A stretch of DNA of 64,000 bases from Hydractinia symbiolongicarpus (taxonomy: Eukaryota; Cnidaria; Hydrozoa; Anthoathecata; Hydractiniidae): positions 10,788,001 to 10,852,000 of the forward strand of contig NC_079889.1 in NCBI RefSeq assembly GCF_029227915.1. Reading direction: 5' to 3'. A program made the position numbers and the translations under genes. Position 1 is the stretch's first letter; every line of letters begins with the position of its first letter. The notes under the pieces were generated by a model. The model was given only the letters and a program-made list of their open reading frames with translations. It did no database searches and was not told the origin of the DNA. Below, piece after piece: positions 32,496 through 43,316 of this stretch.

Positions 32496-32628
32496 TTATT
32501 TTTTCCCCAAGTCCAAGCCAGCTGGTACATCAAATATCTCTTTACCGTAGTACTTACCAGCCAGACTCCGCTCCGTCTTTATAAGCTGCTTCGCATTCTT
32601 TTGTGAGGTATTTTTTGGTGGTTTAGGA
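32496..32628 (-). CDS. Possible C-terminal coding exon, unidentified
   Basis: A minus-strand exon with acceptor TTTTGCTTTATAG at 32629, open to a TAA at 32496. It encodes a basic then mixed peptide (PKPPKNTSQKNAKQLIKTER, then SLAGKYYGKEIFDVPAGLDL). Composition and splice site look gene-like, but no upstream exon was found and no family is recognised. Could be a chance frame. Confidence 0.25.
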
Positions 32629-32639
32629 CTATAAAGCAA

Positions 32640-34581
32640 AATTAAAAAGGTCATACAAATATAGGTTTTTAATGAGCATAGGTTGCACGTTACTGCCTTA
32701 TCTCTTTCCCTGCAGTCGAGAAAAACACGAATACATAGCTTTTGTAGCTCCATGCGCACAATGAACGGACAAAATACACAGCTTCGCCACTCTTTTCATA
32801 GAGTCAAATTTGAGGGGATATAAGGAGTCTCTCTTATGAGAAAATGATGGTATTTATGCAAAAAAAAAAGAGATTTGAGGACTTTTGTGGAAGAAACTCT
32901 GGCATTAGAAAGTCACGTAAATACAGGTCGATTGATTTATGGGCGTGCAATGTCCCATTAAAATTTAAAAGTTATTTGCTCGCGTTTTTCCTGTGAAATT
33001 CGACCACGGTTGTCATCTAGTGAAATGTTTCAAATTACAGAAAATGGATTTCCCAGCATTCTTTGTCTGTATTTCTTAGTTCTAAACCTTTAATTTTCAC
33101 ATTGATAAACCGACTGCTATATATGAAAATTGTCACCATACATCTATGTTACCAGAAACCGAAACTAAAAAACGCTATCAACTGAAAGCAGATTTCCACT
33201 TTCAATCCACATACTGAAGGTTACATTACAATCAATATATCAACGCATTCCACCTCACTAATTGCTATTATGAAGATTAATCAGTTTGACATCAAAACAG
33301 CGTGTCACGTCCAAACGCCTATCTATCTCCATAGCATTGTATTCGGATTAATATCCGATTGACTATAATAACTTTTACTTGCTAGTCTGAGAATTAGTTT
33401 CTATTAAATAGTACCGCAGTAGCATACCGACGGTGAAAAGCAACTTCATATAGTCCTCTTTCATGAAGTTGAAATAATTAAAATAAAAGACTAGGGATGA
33501 AGTGTTTCATATAAATATGAAATATAATTAAAGCCCACTTTGTACGCAGATATTTCATTGTATAAGTTTTAGATTGATAACTTCATTTTATTTTAGGATG
33601 ACCTGGGGACGAGGTTTATTTGTATATGGAGCTATATATAGTCGCACATACACGTCAAAAATGTCAGGTCGACGTATGGAAAGAGATTTTAATCAGATGA
33701 TATGTGGGACAAACATTAAGACTGATACCTGTACAGTGCAAAAAACTTGAAAAGAAAACAAGCCTGAGTAGGTTAGTATACACTTCATCGTTGCGGTTTT
33801 AAAAGGATAAAAAGCGAGTAGAAAGAATTTTTTTTACAAAGTGAAGAAGAACAGCTGCTGTCTTGATTGGATGATGAGAAAAAACTTTACAAATTTTCCA
33901 TTTTTGTCATTTAAGGTTGATCAGGATTTCATTCACTTAAACTAATTAAAAAAAAACTTGAAATTATGTTTGTTACCAAAATAGAGTATAAGAATTTATT
34001 GAATATTTTTTTATTATAATTCTCGATGTTCACGCCTGCCATTATGAGGCACATTCATCAAATTAGTCAGACAACGTTTGACCAACGATGCCTCGTGGAA
34101 TTTCGTAACTCTCCACCACAGGTCGGATTCTCATTTCTTTTAACATAAATTTGTTTTCTTCTGCAAAGGAGATCATTTAATCTACCCGATAATTAGCTAA
34201 ATCTCGCAATTTATCCCATGGGATAATTTTTGCTTGAAGTTACGCTATAAAAATAAAGCTACATGTACACCACAGAAAAAAAAAGTTGCAACATAAAAAT
34301 TTTGAGAGAATTTCTTGGTTTCACAGAATACGACCTGATAACACGATAGAAAACTTGTTATGACCGAGTAATATTTTCTTCACTCTAAACCGTGGTGCAT
34401 ATTTTTTATTTATTTTTTGCCTGTGTACACCAAGCTTTAATCTAAACATAATATCTCAGAATATCATTAAAGTGTTTTGCGAATAAACTCAAACCAAGTA
34501 AGGAAGAAATTTCAAAAGTAAAGGAGCAGAAAGAAAGAACTCTGAATAGCTTCCAATTTTCCTTCATTAGATTCGAAAAAC
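32640..34581. other. Upstream region of the sulfotransferase gene
   Basis: AT-rich, no other gene. One CCTGGGGACGAGGTT copy lies near 33604. No distinct promoter motif was identified. Confidence 0.4.
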
Positions 34582-35862
34582 ATGCATGTCGTACGCGTGC
34601 ATCGAAACAAAGTGGCGCTAATACTGTTACTAACCATGCTTCTCGTAACAACGATGCTTCAGTCGATACAATTGTTGCTACAAAATCAAGTTATGAACGT
34701 TAGAATCGCCATTAAAAGAATGTCAGACGACGCGCTGCGAGAAAACGAAATTTTAAAACAACGCGGTGAGTTACATAAACAATCGATTGAAAGTAGCAAC
34801 AAAGATGTTACAGACGGCGAGATTTTTTCGCCACGAAAAACAAATTCGTTGGCAAAAAATAAAGTTGAGTTTAGTGAAAGCTTTGACTCAACATCAACGG
34901 GGTACACACTGCTGATATTAACGTTCGGAGGTATGGAACTAACAATATCATTGGATGCTTTAAACAACAACAATGGCGTCATTTACTGGCATGAACCAAT
35001 GAAAATATGGGAAAGAATACATGAGCGTTGGTCAGGTAGTGACTTGAAAATTTACAAAACTGACCCATTGAGAAATTTCAAGTACTCTAATCCTAACAGC
35101 ATTGTTTATAACAGCACAGCCGAATTCTACAACGAACTTTTCTCGTGTCGATTTTCATTAAAAATCGAACCTTTTATCTCTGAAGCTGCGAAGATATGTC
35201 CGGACTTGCTAGTTCAGTCCGGTGCAATAAGCAAGCTGTTGGGGTGTTTCCAACAAAAAGCTCAATACACATGCGCAGTGTCAAAAGCTACGGCAACGGA
35301 AATGAACAAAATGTGTAGTATGAAAAAGCACAATGTTATTGTTAAGGAGAGCGAAGAGAGCTTACACAGTCTGCAGATATTACATCAAAATTTAAAAGAC
35401 AACATCAGGCGTTCTCTAAAAGTATTACATTTAGTTCGCGATCCACGAGGTGTTTTATTCGACTTTTCGCATCATGGTCGTGTACCTACAAATGTATTTA
35501 GAACTGATTTCCGCGAACAAGTCGAATTTGTCTGTAACCGTTTAATTACCGATTTCACTTTTGGCGAGAAAAAGTTACGTTTTACGAACGAATATGCATT
35601 GTATCGATACGAAGATGTCGAAATAAACTTCGAAAAAATATTTCGTAATGTATTAAAAATAAAAACATCGCAATCCGAGTATAGTCGTGAAAAACGAATA
35701 AACTATACAAAACTTAACGCAAATTGGTGGAGAAAAAATATACCAATGCAGTTCTCCGCCTCCGTTGAAAATATATGCTGGGAAAGCATAACTTCCTTAC
35801 ATTACGCTTTTGTCGGCTTGCAAGAAGAACGCATGCGGGGAAGTGCTCCGCTGATAGACTAG
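34582..35862 (+). CDS. Golgi-type carbohydrate sulfotransferase-like protein (intronless)
   Basis: A single 426-residue ORF. A short N-terminal tail and a hydrophobic anchor (about residues 11-32, VALILLLTMLLVTTM) indicate a type II Golgi membrane protein. The catalytic region has the 3'-phosphate loop LKVLHLVRDPRGVLFDFSHH (about 285-305), a preceding VIYWHEPMKIW segment like the FEPL region of CHST1/CHST3-type enzymes, and a late LYRYEDVEINFEKIF segment. These enzymes move sulfate from PAPS to sugars of glycans such as chondroitin or keratan sulfate. The 5'-phosphosulfate loop, normally RTGSS-like, reads LTFGGMELTIS here and lacks the usual Arg and Ser residues, so activity is doubtful. Intronless structure fits CHST-type genes or retroposition. 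A polyadenylation signal follows. Confidence 0.8.
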   Translation: MHVVRVHRNKVALILLLTMLLVTTMLQSIQLLLQNQVMNVRIAIKRMSDDALRENEILKQRGELHKQSIESSNKDVTDGEIFSPRKTNSLAKNKVEFSESFDSTSTGYTLLILTFGGMELTISLDALNNNNGVIYWHEPMKIWERIHERWSGSDLKIYKTDPLRNFKYSNPNSIVYNSTAEFYNELFSCRFSLKIEPFISEAAKICPDLLVQSGAISKLLGCFQQKAQYTCAVSKATATEMNKMCSMKKHNVIVKESEESLHSLQILHQNLKDNIRRSLKVLHLVRDPRGVLFDFSHHGRVPTNVFRTDFREQVEFVCNRLITDFTFGEKKLRFTNEYALYRYEDVEINFEKIFRNVLKIKTSQSEYSREKRINYTKLNANWWRKNIPMQFSASVENICWESITSLHYAFVGLQEERMRGSAPLID

Positions 35863-35883
35863 CATGTGTATGTTATGTATAAA

Positions 35884-35889
35884 AATAAA
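35884..35889 (+). promoter_or_regulatory. Polyadenylation signal AATAAA of the sulfotransferase gene
   Basis: First AATAAA after the stop codon, 22 bp downstream, within an AAAATAAAATAAATA run. Confidence 0.55.
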
Positions 35890-35914
35890 ATAAATATATT
35901 AGTTTCTTAGAAAA

Positions 35915-36115
35915 AAATTAGGCGGTGTGAAGGATAATGTGCTCCCTCTCCTTAGATAATTTTATTTGAACAATGTAAAGGACTTTAGGCTTGCACTGTT
36001 AAATTTGACTGGAAAAAGTACTTTCAAATTAGGCGGTGAGAGAGAGAAATCCTCTCCTTCTTAGATAGTTTTCATGTAAACAATGTAAAGGACTTTTAAA
36101 ACATGCAATGTTAAA
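35915..36115 (+). repeat. Tandem duplication, unit about 105 bp, two copies
   Basis: Both copies contain TTAGGCGGTG, CTCTCCTTCTTAGATAATTTT-like and AACAATGTAAAGGACTTT blocks in order and end with TGCA(A/C)TGTTAAA. The pair fills the space between the convergent sulfotransferase and ankyrin genes, including their likely 3' ends. Confidence 0.7.
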
Positions 36116-36120
36116 AGCAC

Positions 36121-39100
36121 TTACGCACTATTTACACCGAATAACGATGATTGTTGAAGTGTGATTTTTTCCTCTACAATGGAGGGTTTGTGCGCTTCAT
36201 CGTAGGCGATTTTTTTCGCCTTGTTGACACAATTAGGGCAGGTAATTTCACCAGTCACTAAATTAAAAAACACTTTAAATTGATTGTGTTCGATTAAAAA
36301 TAATCAGGAAAATATACAATACCTTCTGTTTACGGAACAGCTTTGACAGACAAAAGCATTTGAAGTAAATGACTTGCCAATTTCAACAGGCTAGCCTCGT
36401 TTTAAAGTTGAGACAATAACCTTCTACTTAATTGTCCGCTTTCATTGTCGTTCTTGTTATAATTTTATTTTTAATAAAAATTATGCGACATATATTATTT
36501 TGTCTGTTCGAAAAGCCAACTTTATGTAAGCACCAAAGTAGAGGAACCTAGGATCCCAAGTCCGCTCACATAGCATTTCTAATTGTTTGTGGTTGCGATC
36601 TATCCGCGATCTATCCGCCCTTTTTCCGCCCAATATATTTTGCCGGGTTATTGTTTTCCACACAAGCCAAAATGGCTGTGCAAAAATTTCTCATTTACCA
36701 ATATGAAGAGGGCTTTTGTTGTACACGCAAGAGATTTTGCTCAACAAACGAAGTTTTTCTAATCATACAACTGTTTCACAAGAATTAAGAACAGTAAAAG
36801 ACACATACAACCCTTCTGAAAAGCCACAGGAAATCCAGCTGCTCTTGCGCAGTGGAAGGGGGTATCGTTCTTTTTGTTGACAGCGTCAAAGTCGACGTCG
36901 TGCTGACGTAAGCAGTTTATGATTTCTGCTGACTTGGCATACATGCAGGCGTAATGAGCAATTGTATTGCCTGAATCTAAAAAAAGAAATAAAAAGTATA
37001 TACGTGTTAGAAAATAACAGTGGCAATACCATTCTCCTAAAACCAGATTTTTAGTGAGAAATGCAACGAATTGTATTGTAACGCCTTTTAGCTGCAGAGC
37101 ACTACTTAGGCGATGCTGTTTTACCATTTCAAAAAATGGCCGAAAAACAGCTATTTTTCCAAAGCATTATGAACAAGATTGTAGGTTATTGTATAACGTG
37201 TTTTAGAGTTGGGCTACCTAACAGTAATCAACATGAACCGTCCAGATCTTTTCCTCAGCCACTATTCGCTGATTACGTGTTACTAAAAATGGAACTTTAC
37301 AAAAATGGATTCAATTTACTGTCCTCAAAAGTAAACAGACAAATTCCTACCGTCAACTCTGTCAACATCTGCGTTGTTTTCCAAAATCCAATGCAGACAG
37401 TCGACAAATCCTGATGCAGCTGCGAAATGTGCAACAGTGCGACCATGTTTGTCTGTATCAGTTACCATGCAACCAGATTGCAACAAAAACTTCACACAAG
37501 ACACCATACCATGTTTAGCTGCTACGTGGACAGGCGTCACTCCTTTAGCGTCACAACATCGAATGTCGGTATTTTTTCTATAAAAACATTTGAGACAATT
37601 GACGGCGCCGGTTTGAGCGGCAAGATGAATAGCTGAACGTCCTTCTTTGTCAGTTTTTGAAAGCAAAGTTGGCTGCTTCTGTAACAGCAAACTATAACAA
37701 CAATAAAACTTTCAAATTACTTACAGGTTTAAACTTTTACTTTCTACGCAGATGGAAAACTCCGCAATACTTCAACATTAATAATCTGCCTCTGCGCGGT
37801 TGTGCTACGCACGCATACAGTGAGATATATAAAGGACGAGCGAACCTGTGGATCTACCCTAGTTTATCGACTAGTCTCCTTTATTAGTGCGTACAAACCA
37901 CGGGTGTAGTTTGTACGCATGATAAAGAGCTGCCTAAAATACGCACGACGGGCGATAATGTACAATTGTGGACAATAATATTGAGACAAAGGCAGTTTTT
38001 TACTCATTATTAAAATATGGACAAAACAGCCAAACAGTCAATACTACTTTTGCACTCACGTAGGCCAGACAAACAGCGTTGAAAAGTTGCTAGTCACATT
38101 CTTTAGCACGCCCGCGCACCGAAATAATTCACGTCGGGGAACACGAAGGCCCCGAAATTCCTGACTAATGGCCTTGCTTACGTCAGCAACAATTAACACA
38201 TTATAAGAATTTCGAATTTACCAAATAACCAAGTCCAAAGTCCACTTCAAACATTGACAAGTTCAAGATGTGCGAATCTAATATAGAATGAGCCTGCACA
38301 ATTACTTGTGGTGGCGAAATTCGAAGTTCGTTGTCTTGTCCCAACATATTTTGACACGATTGTTTTGACCCCTTTTGACCCCTTAATAAAATTTGTCCGC
38401 ATCTCGAACTCCGCTCTCTCGAACTCCACCATCTTAAACTGATTTTTTGGGTCATAGCGTCGAATTACAGGTGTTATCTTGAACTTTTCAGAAAATATCG
38501 CTCATAGAAACAAGCTGACGAAGAAGGCTTTTGTTAGTGTGTTCGAATGCTATTTCAGTTTTTGAATTTTTATAAGTTTTTATTAAGGTAGTGTTGTATT
38601 CTTTTAGCATCGTTTTCTTCTTAGTTATACCTCAAAACATATTAACACTCTGCTATCTTAAATTTTCTTTTGGTAAAATTTCTATCTCGAAAACCGCACT
38701 GTCTCGGACTTTTTACCCGACATAGCGAGACTAGACTGTATTATCGCAATTACGAACACACGAAATGCGATACATTAAAGACGGAAGAATCCGCGGACTT
38801 TTCCGCTGGGCTATATCATAATGCGCGATTACTCGTTTGTACACTAAAGATTTCCTTATAAGGATGATCCTTACCCTTATAAGGATGATCGTTACTCTTA
38901 TAAAGATGATCCTTACCCTTATAAGGATGATCCTTACCCTTACAAGGATGATCGTTACCCTTATAAGGATGATCCTTACGCTTATAAGGATGATCCTTAC
39001 CCTTATAAGGATGATCCTTACACTTATAAGGTAATCGTTACCCTTATAAGGATGATCCTTACGCTTATAAGGATGATCCTTACACTTATAAGGATGATCG

Positions 39101-41866
39101 TTACCCTTATAAGGATGATCCTTACGCTTATAAGGATGATCCTTACCCTTATAAGGATGATCCTTACCCTTATAAGGATGATTCTTACTCTTATAAGGAT
39201 GATCCTTACTCTTATAAGGATGATTCTAAATATTTTCTTTTGAAATACATATTATGGCACAACGAAAAGAACTGATAGGTCGACAGTTAACGACAGTCGA
39301 CAGTTTGTTTTTCAAAACCACACAACAAACAACAATTTTCTTACTTCGCCACATCGCTATGGTCTGACATGACAGCTAGATCTAAACATGATCTATGGTT
39401 TCCATCGACGAGTCCAATATCAGCGCCATTGTGCAGTAGAATTTTTAAACACCTCAATTCGCCATGGAATGAAGCAACATGAGCGCATGATTGACCTGCA
39501 CGAAAAAAAAATATATATAAACATAAGATTTATTACGTTTTTATCCCTTCAATATTAGTGATAAAACATCAATGAAGAAAAGATTCCCACACAATGGAAT
39601 ACAACAGCTACAAAGAGGTTGTGTTGATGAAGTTTTTAAACTTCAAATTTCTTTAAAACCAACTCTTGCAGCGTGCGCTACGTGACTTCATCTTTACTAA
39701 ATTTTTTGTGTGTTATCCTCACACAAGCGTCATTCCACGCATTATATGTAAGATCTACTTTAACGCAGTCGAAACATTCACGGAAACTAGAAAAATAACA
39801 TTGGCGAACGCTCCCTTTTAAAGTTTGTCTTGAGAACTAACTTTTAAGGATGATCATTTCAATGCATTCTACAATACCGAACATAAATTGTTGCAAAGAA
39901 GGGCAAAATTTATAAATCGTGACCACAAGTAATTGAGAAAGCCATTTCTATGTATGAGACACGCACTCTGAACTTGTCACAGTTGACTTGTCATTGTTCA
40001 CAGTGGACTTCGGACTTCGGATCTTCGGTTATTTGGTTAGATCCAAAATCTTAAAATGTTCTAATTTGTGGTTACGTCTGATTCATGTAGGGGGTTGCTC
40101 CACAATGCAAATATTGCAGGGAATGGTGCTAGCGCATTTTCGACGTTGGTTCCTAAGCCTACACCCCTGCCTAAGTAGAACCTTTGCAAAACTGTAACGA
40201 TAAACCACACGATATTGGATCAGTTCGAGTAGATTACGTTTTACTACATTGGACTATAAGAAATGAGGTGGGAAGTGATAAAACCAAGAAATATTTTATT
40301 AAACAAAAAGAATTTTCAAAATTATTTTGCGGGCCTAAATTTCGCGATTTCGGCTAAAAATAGTGAGTTTCTTAGCCAAACGTTTTTTTCTTCCAGTCTT
40401 CATTCATATTGATTTCTATGTAATTGCATTTTACACATTTTTCACTATCTGAAAATACTGAAAATTTTAAATTTCACACGTGTCAATTTGACCCAAATAT
40501 CTTTTGCGAACAATAACTAATAATTTGTGATCAATTTGTGATCAAAAGTGAAGTGGTATTGCTTTCACAAGGGATGAGCAACTCAGTCAAATGTCAATAA
40601 CTAACATGTCAATAACTGACATGTCAACAACTTACATGTCATCCGAGTCGAATGGTAACGTATAAACAAAAATTCTGAGTTACGCTGGCAAGCTTGTGCG
40701 GACATGTTTTAAGTAACTTGAACTTACAAAAGATTTTCTCTAATTTTTTTTAAAAGTTGGCTACTGTTTTTGTATTTGTATGGAAGCATACAATCGTGAA
40801 AAAACAACATGTAAATTGTCGACGTAAAAGAAACTGAATTATTAGAAAAACTGAAATATAAACGCACAGAAAGAAAAAGGTTATATTCATACCATTTGAA
40901 TTCTGATCACTAAACTTTAATCCCAAAAACAAAAACAGAGTTTAAGTGCAAAACCAGCTCAAAAAACCCAAAAAAGAACGTTCTCTTACAAATCAAACTA
41001 TAACATACAGTTTACCTTGGTTATCCAAACAATTTATGTCATCAGTAAATGCAACTAAATATTGTACAACATCCGGCCATCCAATGCATGCATCATGTAA
41101 TGGCAATCGTCCATCACTGTTTCGTTTATTTGCATCTGCACCATACTGAAAAACAGAAATAACATTAAAAAATATATAATAGTTTGTAAGAAAGATTTTT
41201 GCCTTTTTTCGCGAAAATTTGTTCTGGGAGACAAAAAATGACCATTCGTAAAAGTTTATTCAGTACAAACTTTCAAATCTTTGAAGAAATTCATCTACTA
41301 CTTGTTTTAATAAATCTAACATTAAAAGTTATTTTCACCTTCAAATCGCCAGATATCTTTATTATAATACCTGTATACGTCTGTCCGTCATGCAAAATGG
41401 TACCGCAAGTAGCAAGACGCACGCAATGCTGTATAAAAAGTTCTCTGCAATATAGACTTATATTTGCATAGATAAAAATATGTTCCAAAAAAAATCCAAT
41501 AACAGTCCCTGGAAATGACCTCTTCCTTTTTCTATCGTTAGCAATGCTGTTGTATTGCATGTTAGTTTTAGCAAGAATTAAACTGGAAAATGACGCCTTA
41601 GACAGATAACCAGGTATTAGTAAAAGAGACCGAGAGTACTGCTAATAATTAAATACTCTAGATTAAAAAAAACTTAGCTTAAAAAGGGGTCTTACAGCAA
41701 GTAATTCTTTTACAATATCCAAATGTCCATACTGAGCTGCATAATGCAGTGCGGTGCATTGAACTCTGTGTTTTCCAACCAATTTATTGATACTCTCCAA
41801 GTTAGCTTGTAAACTTTTGATCACACCTTCCAAATCACCTTTCTCGCATGCATTACAAAGATCCAT
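36121..41866 (-). CDS. Ankyrin-repeat protein
   Basis: Six exons on minus: 41696-41866, 41016-41145, 39345-39495, 37351-37691, 36812-36976 and 36121-36257. They total 1095 bp, giving 364 residues in frame. The protein is mostly ankyrin repeats, for example CTALHYAAQYGHLDIVKELL, DGRLPLHDACIGWPDVVQYL, GQSCAHVASFHGELRCLKIL, EGRSAIHLAAQTGAVNCLKC, KGVTPVHVAAKHGMVSCVKF, HGRTVAHFAAASGFVDCLHW and DSGNTIAHYACMYAKSAEII. It ends in a short tail with TCPNCVNKAKK and a basic/acidic segment. There is no signal peptide or membrane segment, so it is probably a cytoplasmic scaffold. The exact orthologue is not recognised. The exon 5 donor (GTTGTA) is weak, so an extra exon before the last is possible. Intron 3 carries a 21-bp minisatellite. 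Confidence 0.85.
37778..37874 (+). mobile_element. Degenerate Helitron-like 3' end
   Basis: A CGAGCGAACCTGTGGATCTA block (decayed hairpin) followed by ATCGACTAG and a T, matching the 3' end of the complete copy at 24100-24226. In intron 3 of the ankyrin gene. A further decayed relative with CCGCGGACTTTTCCGCTGGG lies at 38738-38815. Confidence 0.5.
38135..38250 (+). repeat. Dispersed TGACGTCAGC repeat, copies 2 and 3
   Basis: Aligns with 30485-30610: AAGGCCCCGAAATTCCTGAC, TTACGTCAGCAACAATTA, GAATTTCGAATTTACCAAAT and AGTCCAC. A partial third copy on the opposite strand is at 39985-40050 (GTTCACAGTGGACTTCGGAC, GGTTAGATCCAAAATCTTAA). Confidence 0.55.
38853..39232 (+). repeat. 21-bp minisatellite, about 18 copies
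   Basis: The unit is CTTATAAGGATGATCCTTAC plus one base, with ACCC/ACGC/ACTC and GTT/CTT variants. The core TAAGGATGATCCTTA is an imperfect palindrome. A 3-bp deletion near 39031 shows one variant unit. The multiple-of-three period gives a false ILTLIRM repeat protein. Lies in intron 3 of the ankyrin gene. Confidence 0.95.
41356..41440 (+). mobile_element. 5' fragment of a Helitron-like element
   Basis: ATTATAATACCTGTATACGT then CTGTCCGTCATGCAAAATGG and CGCAAGTAG as in the copy at 26156. No hairpin or CTAG end follows. In intron 1 of the ankyrin gene. Confidence 0.55.
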
Positions 41867-41869
41867 TTT

Positions 41870-43310
41870 TACGGGGGCATGTTTACAAATTATTTTTTTC
41901 TAAAAGATAAGTATGGAAAGTTAATCAGAGATGCTTCATTGAAAGTATGTGACATTGTTTAATCAAACTAATCGTATGTGATGAGATTGTTTACATATGT
42001 TATGATGCAAAAGAAAGCTAATTTAAAATTTATTTCACGTATCAGAAATTACTTCAACTAGTGCCACAAAAAGCGTTGTTAAATAAATATGTAAAAGTTT
42101 ATCCTAATACTTGAATATTATATATTACATATAACATATACGTATTACATCAGCGCTTTTTAAGAAGTTATATGCATACTCTCTACAATCAATCAATAAA
42201 ATTCCAATAAAGCATGATGCAAATATTTACCACTCGTTTGTCTTATTTTTGGTGTGCAATACCAGTGTCCAAAGTTTAAATACAAAAAAACTAAAAGTGA
42301 ATAATCAACGTAACTAACCAGTGTTTTGCTCCGATACCAAGACAATTTAACCTGCTACCCAACAGTCCAAAACTCAGACCAAATGAGAGTTTGTTTCTCT
42401 TTGATACACAACAATTTTCAGTTAATTTGTTTCATTCATTTTTATTTTTATTATTATTATTATTAGTTTATTACTTTGATAAGAACGGCTACCGCAACAA
42501 AATGCACTACTGGTTTATATAATGGAAAAGCTATCAATTTATTTATTAGTTAATTTATTTATTCCTTAATCTCACTCACCTACCTTAACACCCAGAGTTT
42601 CTTAATTTTTTTTGTTTCTTACATTGCCTCCTATATAACCCTAACCCATGCAAATTTCAACACAAAAATTGCAACCTCAAATGTATTGTTAGCTGCATTG
42701 GCAACTAGTCTAAAATGACATCCTGCCTATAACATATTCTGATAAAAGTAACATCTTAGATAAAGACAAAACATGGATTTTATAAAAAATGAAGAAATCA
42801 GAAGAAGTAATAACTTCCACATGTTCAGGATTTTGTGCCTTATGTCAACCCATGGTAAAAAAATCTACGGCATCCATAAAGTCATAAAATGACCCAGGTT
42901 ATAAAACCATTTTTACATGTGGAAACTACATCCATACTTTCTTCAAGACTTCCAAATTTGGATTTTTGTTAACACATGTAGAACAATGAAATTAACATCT
43001 GAGTATTTTTCCCCCAAAAAAAAGACTAGACTTTGAATAATCGGAAAATCGTAAATATAAAAAAGGGTACCAATGTAATACAAAATAGTGTAGAAAATAA
43101 AATTATCTTAATTTAAAGCGTGCCGAAACAAAAATGCAGAAAACAAATACAAATTCAAAGACAAAACTAATTATGCAATTTAAGTAGCTTAAAACAGAAT
43201 TTATAAAAACACAAGGTATATAGTAAAATATTTAATTAAGAGGTCGAGAAAATTCTGGGGCAAGTTTGACTCTATAAAAATATATAAATAATAAAATAGC
43301 TCTTTAGTAA
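41870..43310. other. Intergenic stretch between FICD and the ankyrin gene
   Basis: AT-rich, with short ATTATTATT and TTTATTTATT runs near 42445-42560. No gene supported. It should hold the promoter of the ankyrin gene and the 3' region of FICD. Confidence 0.45.
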
Positions 43311-43316
43311 TATAAG

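Noticed and set aside
38837-39243. ILTLIRM-repeat open frames
   Set aside because: Produced by the 21-bp minisatellite inside an ankyrin-gene intron. No start context or domain.
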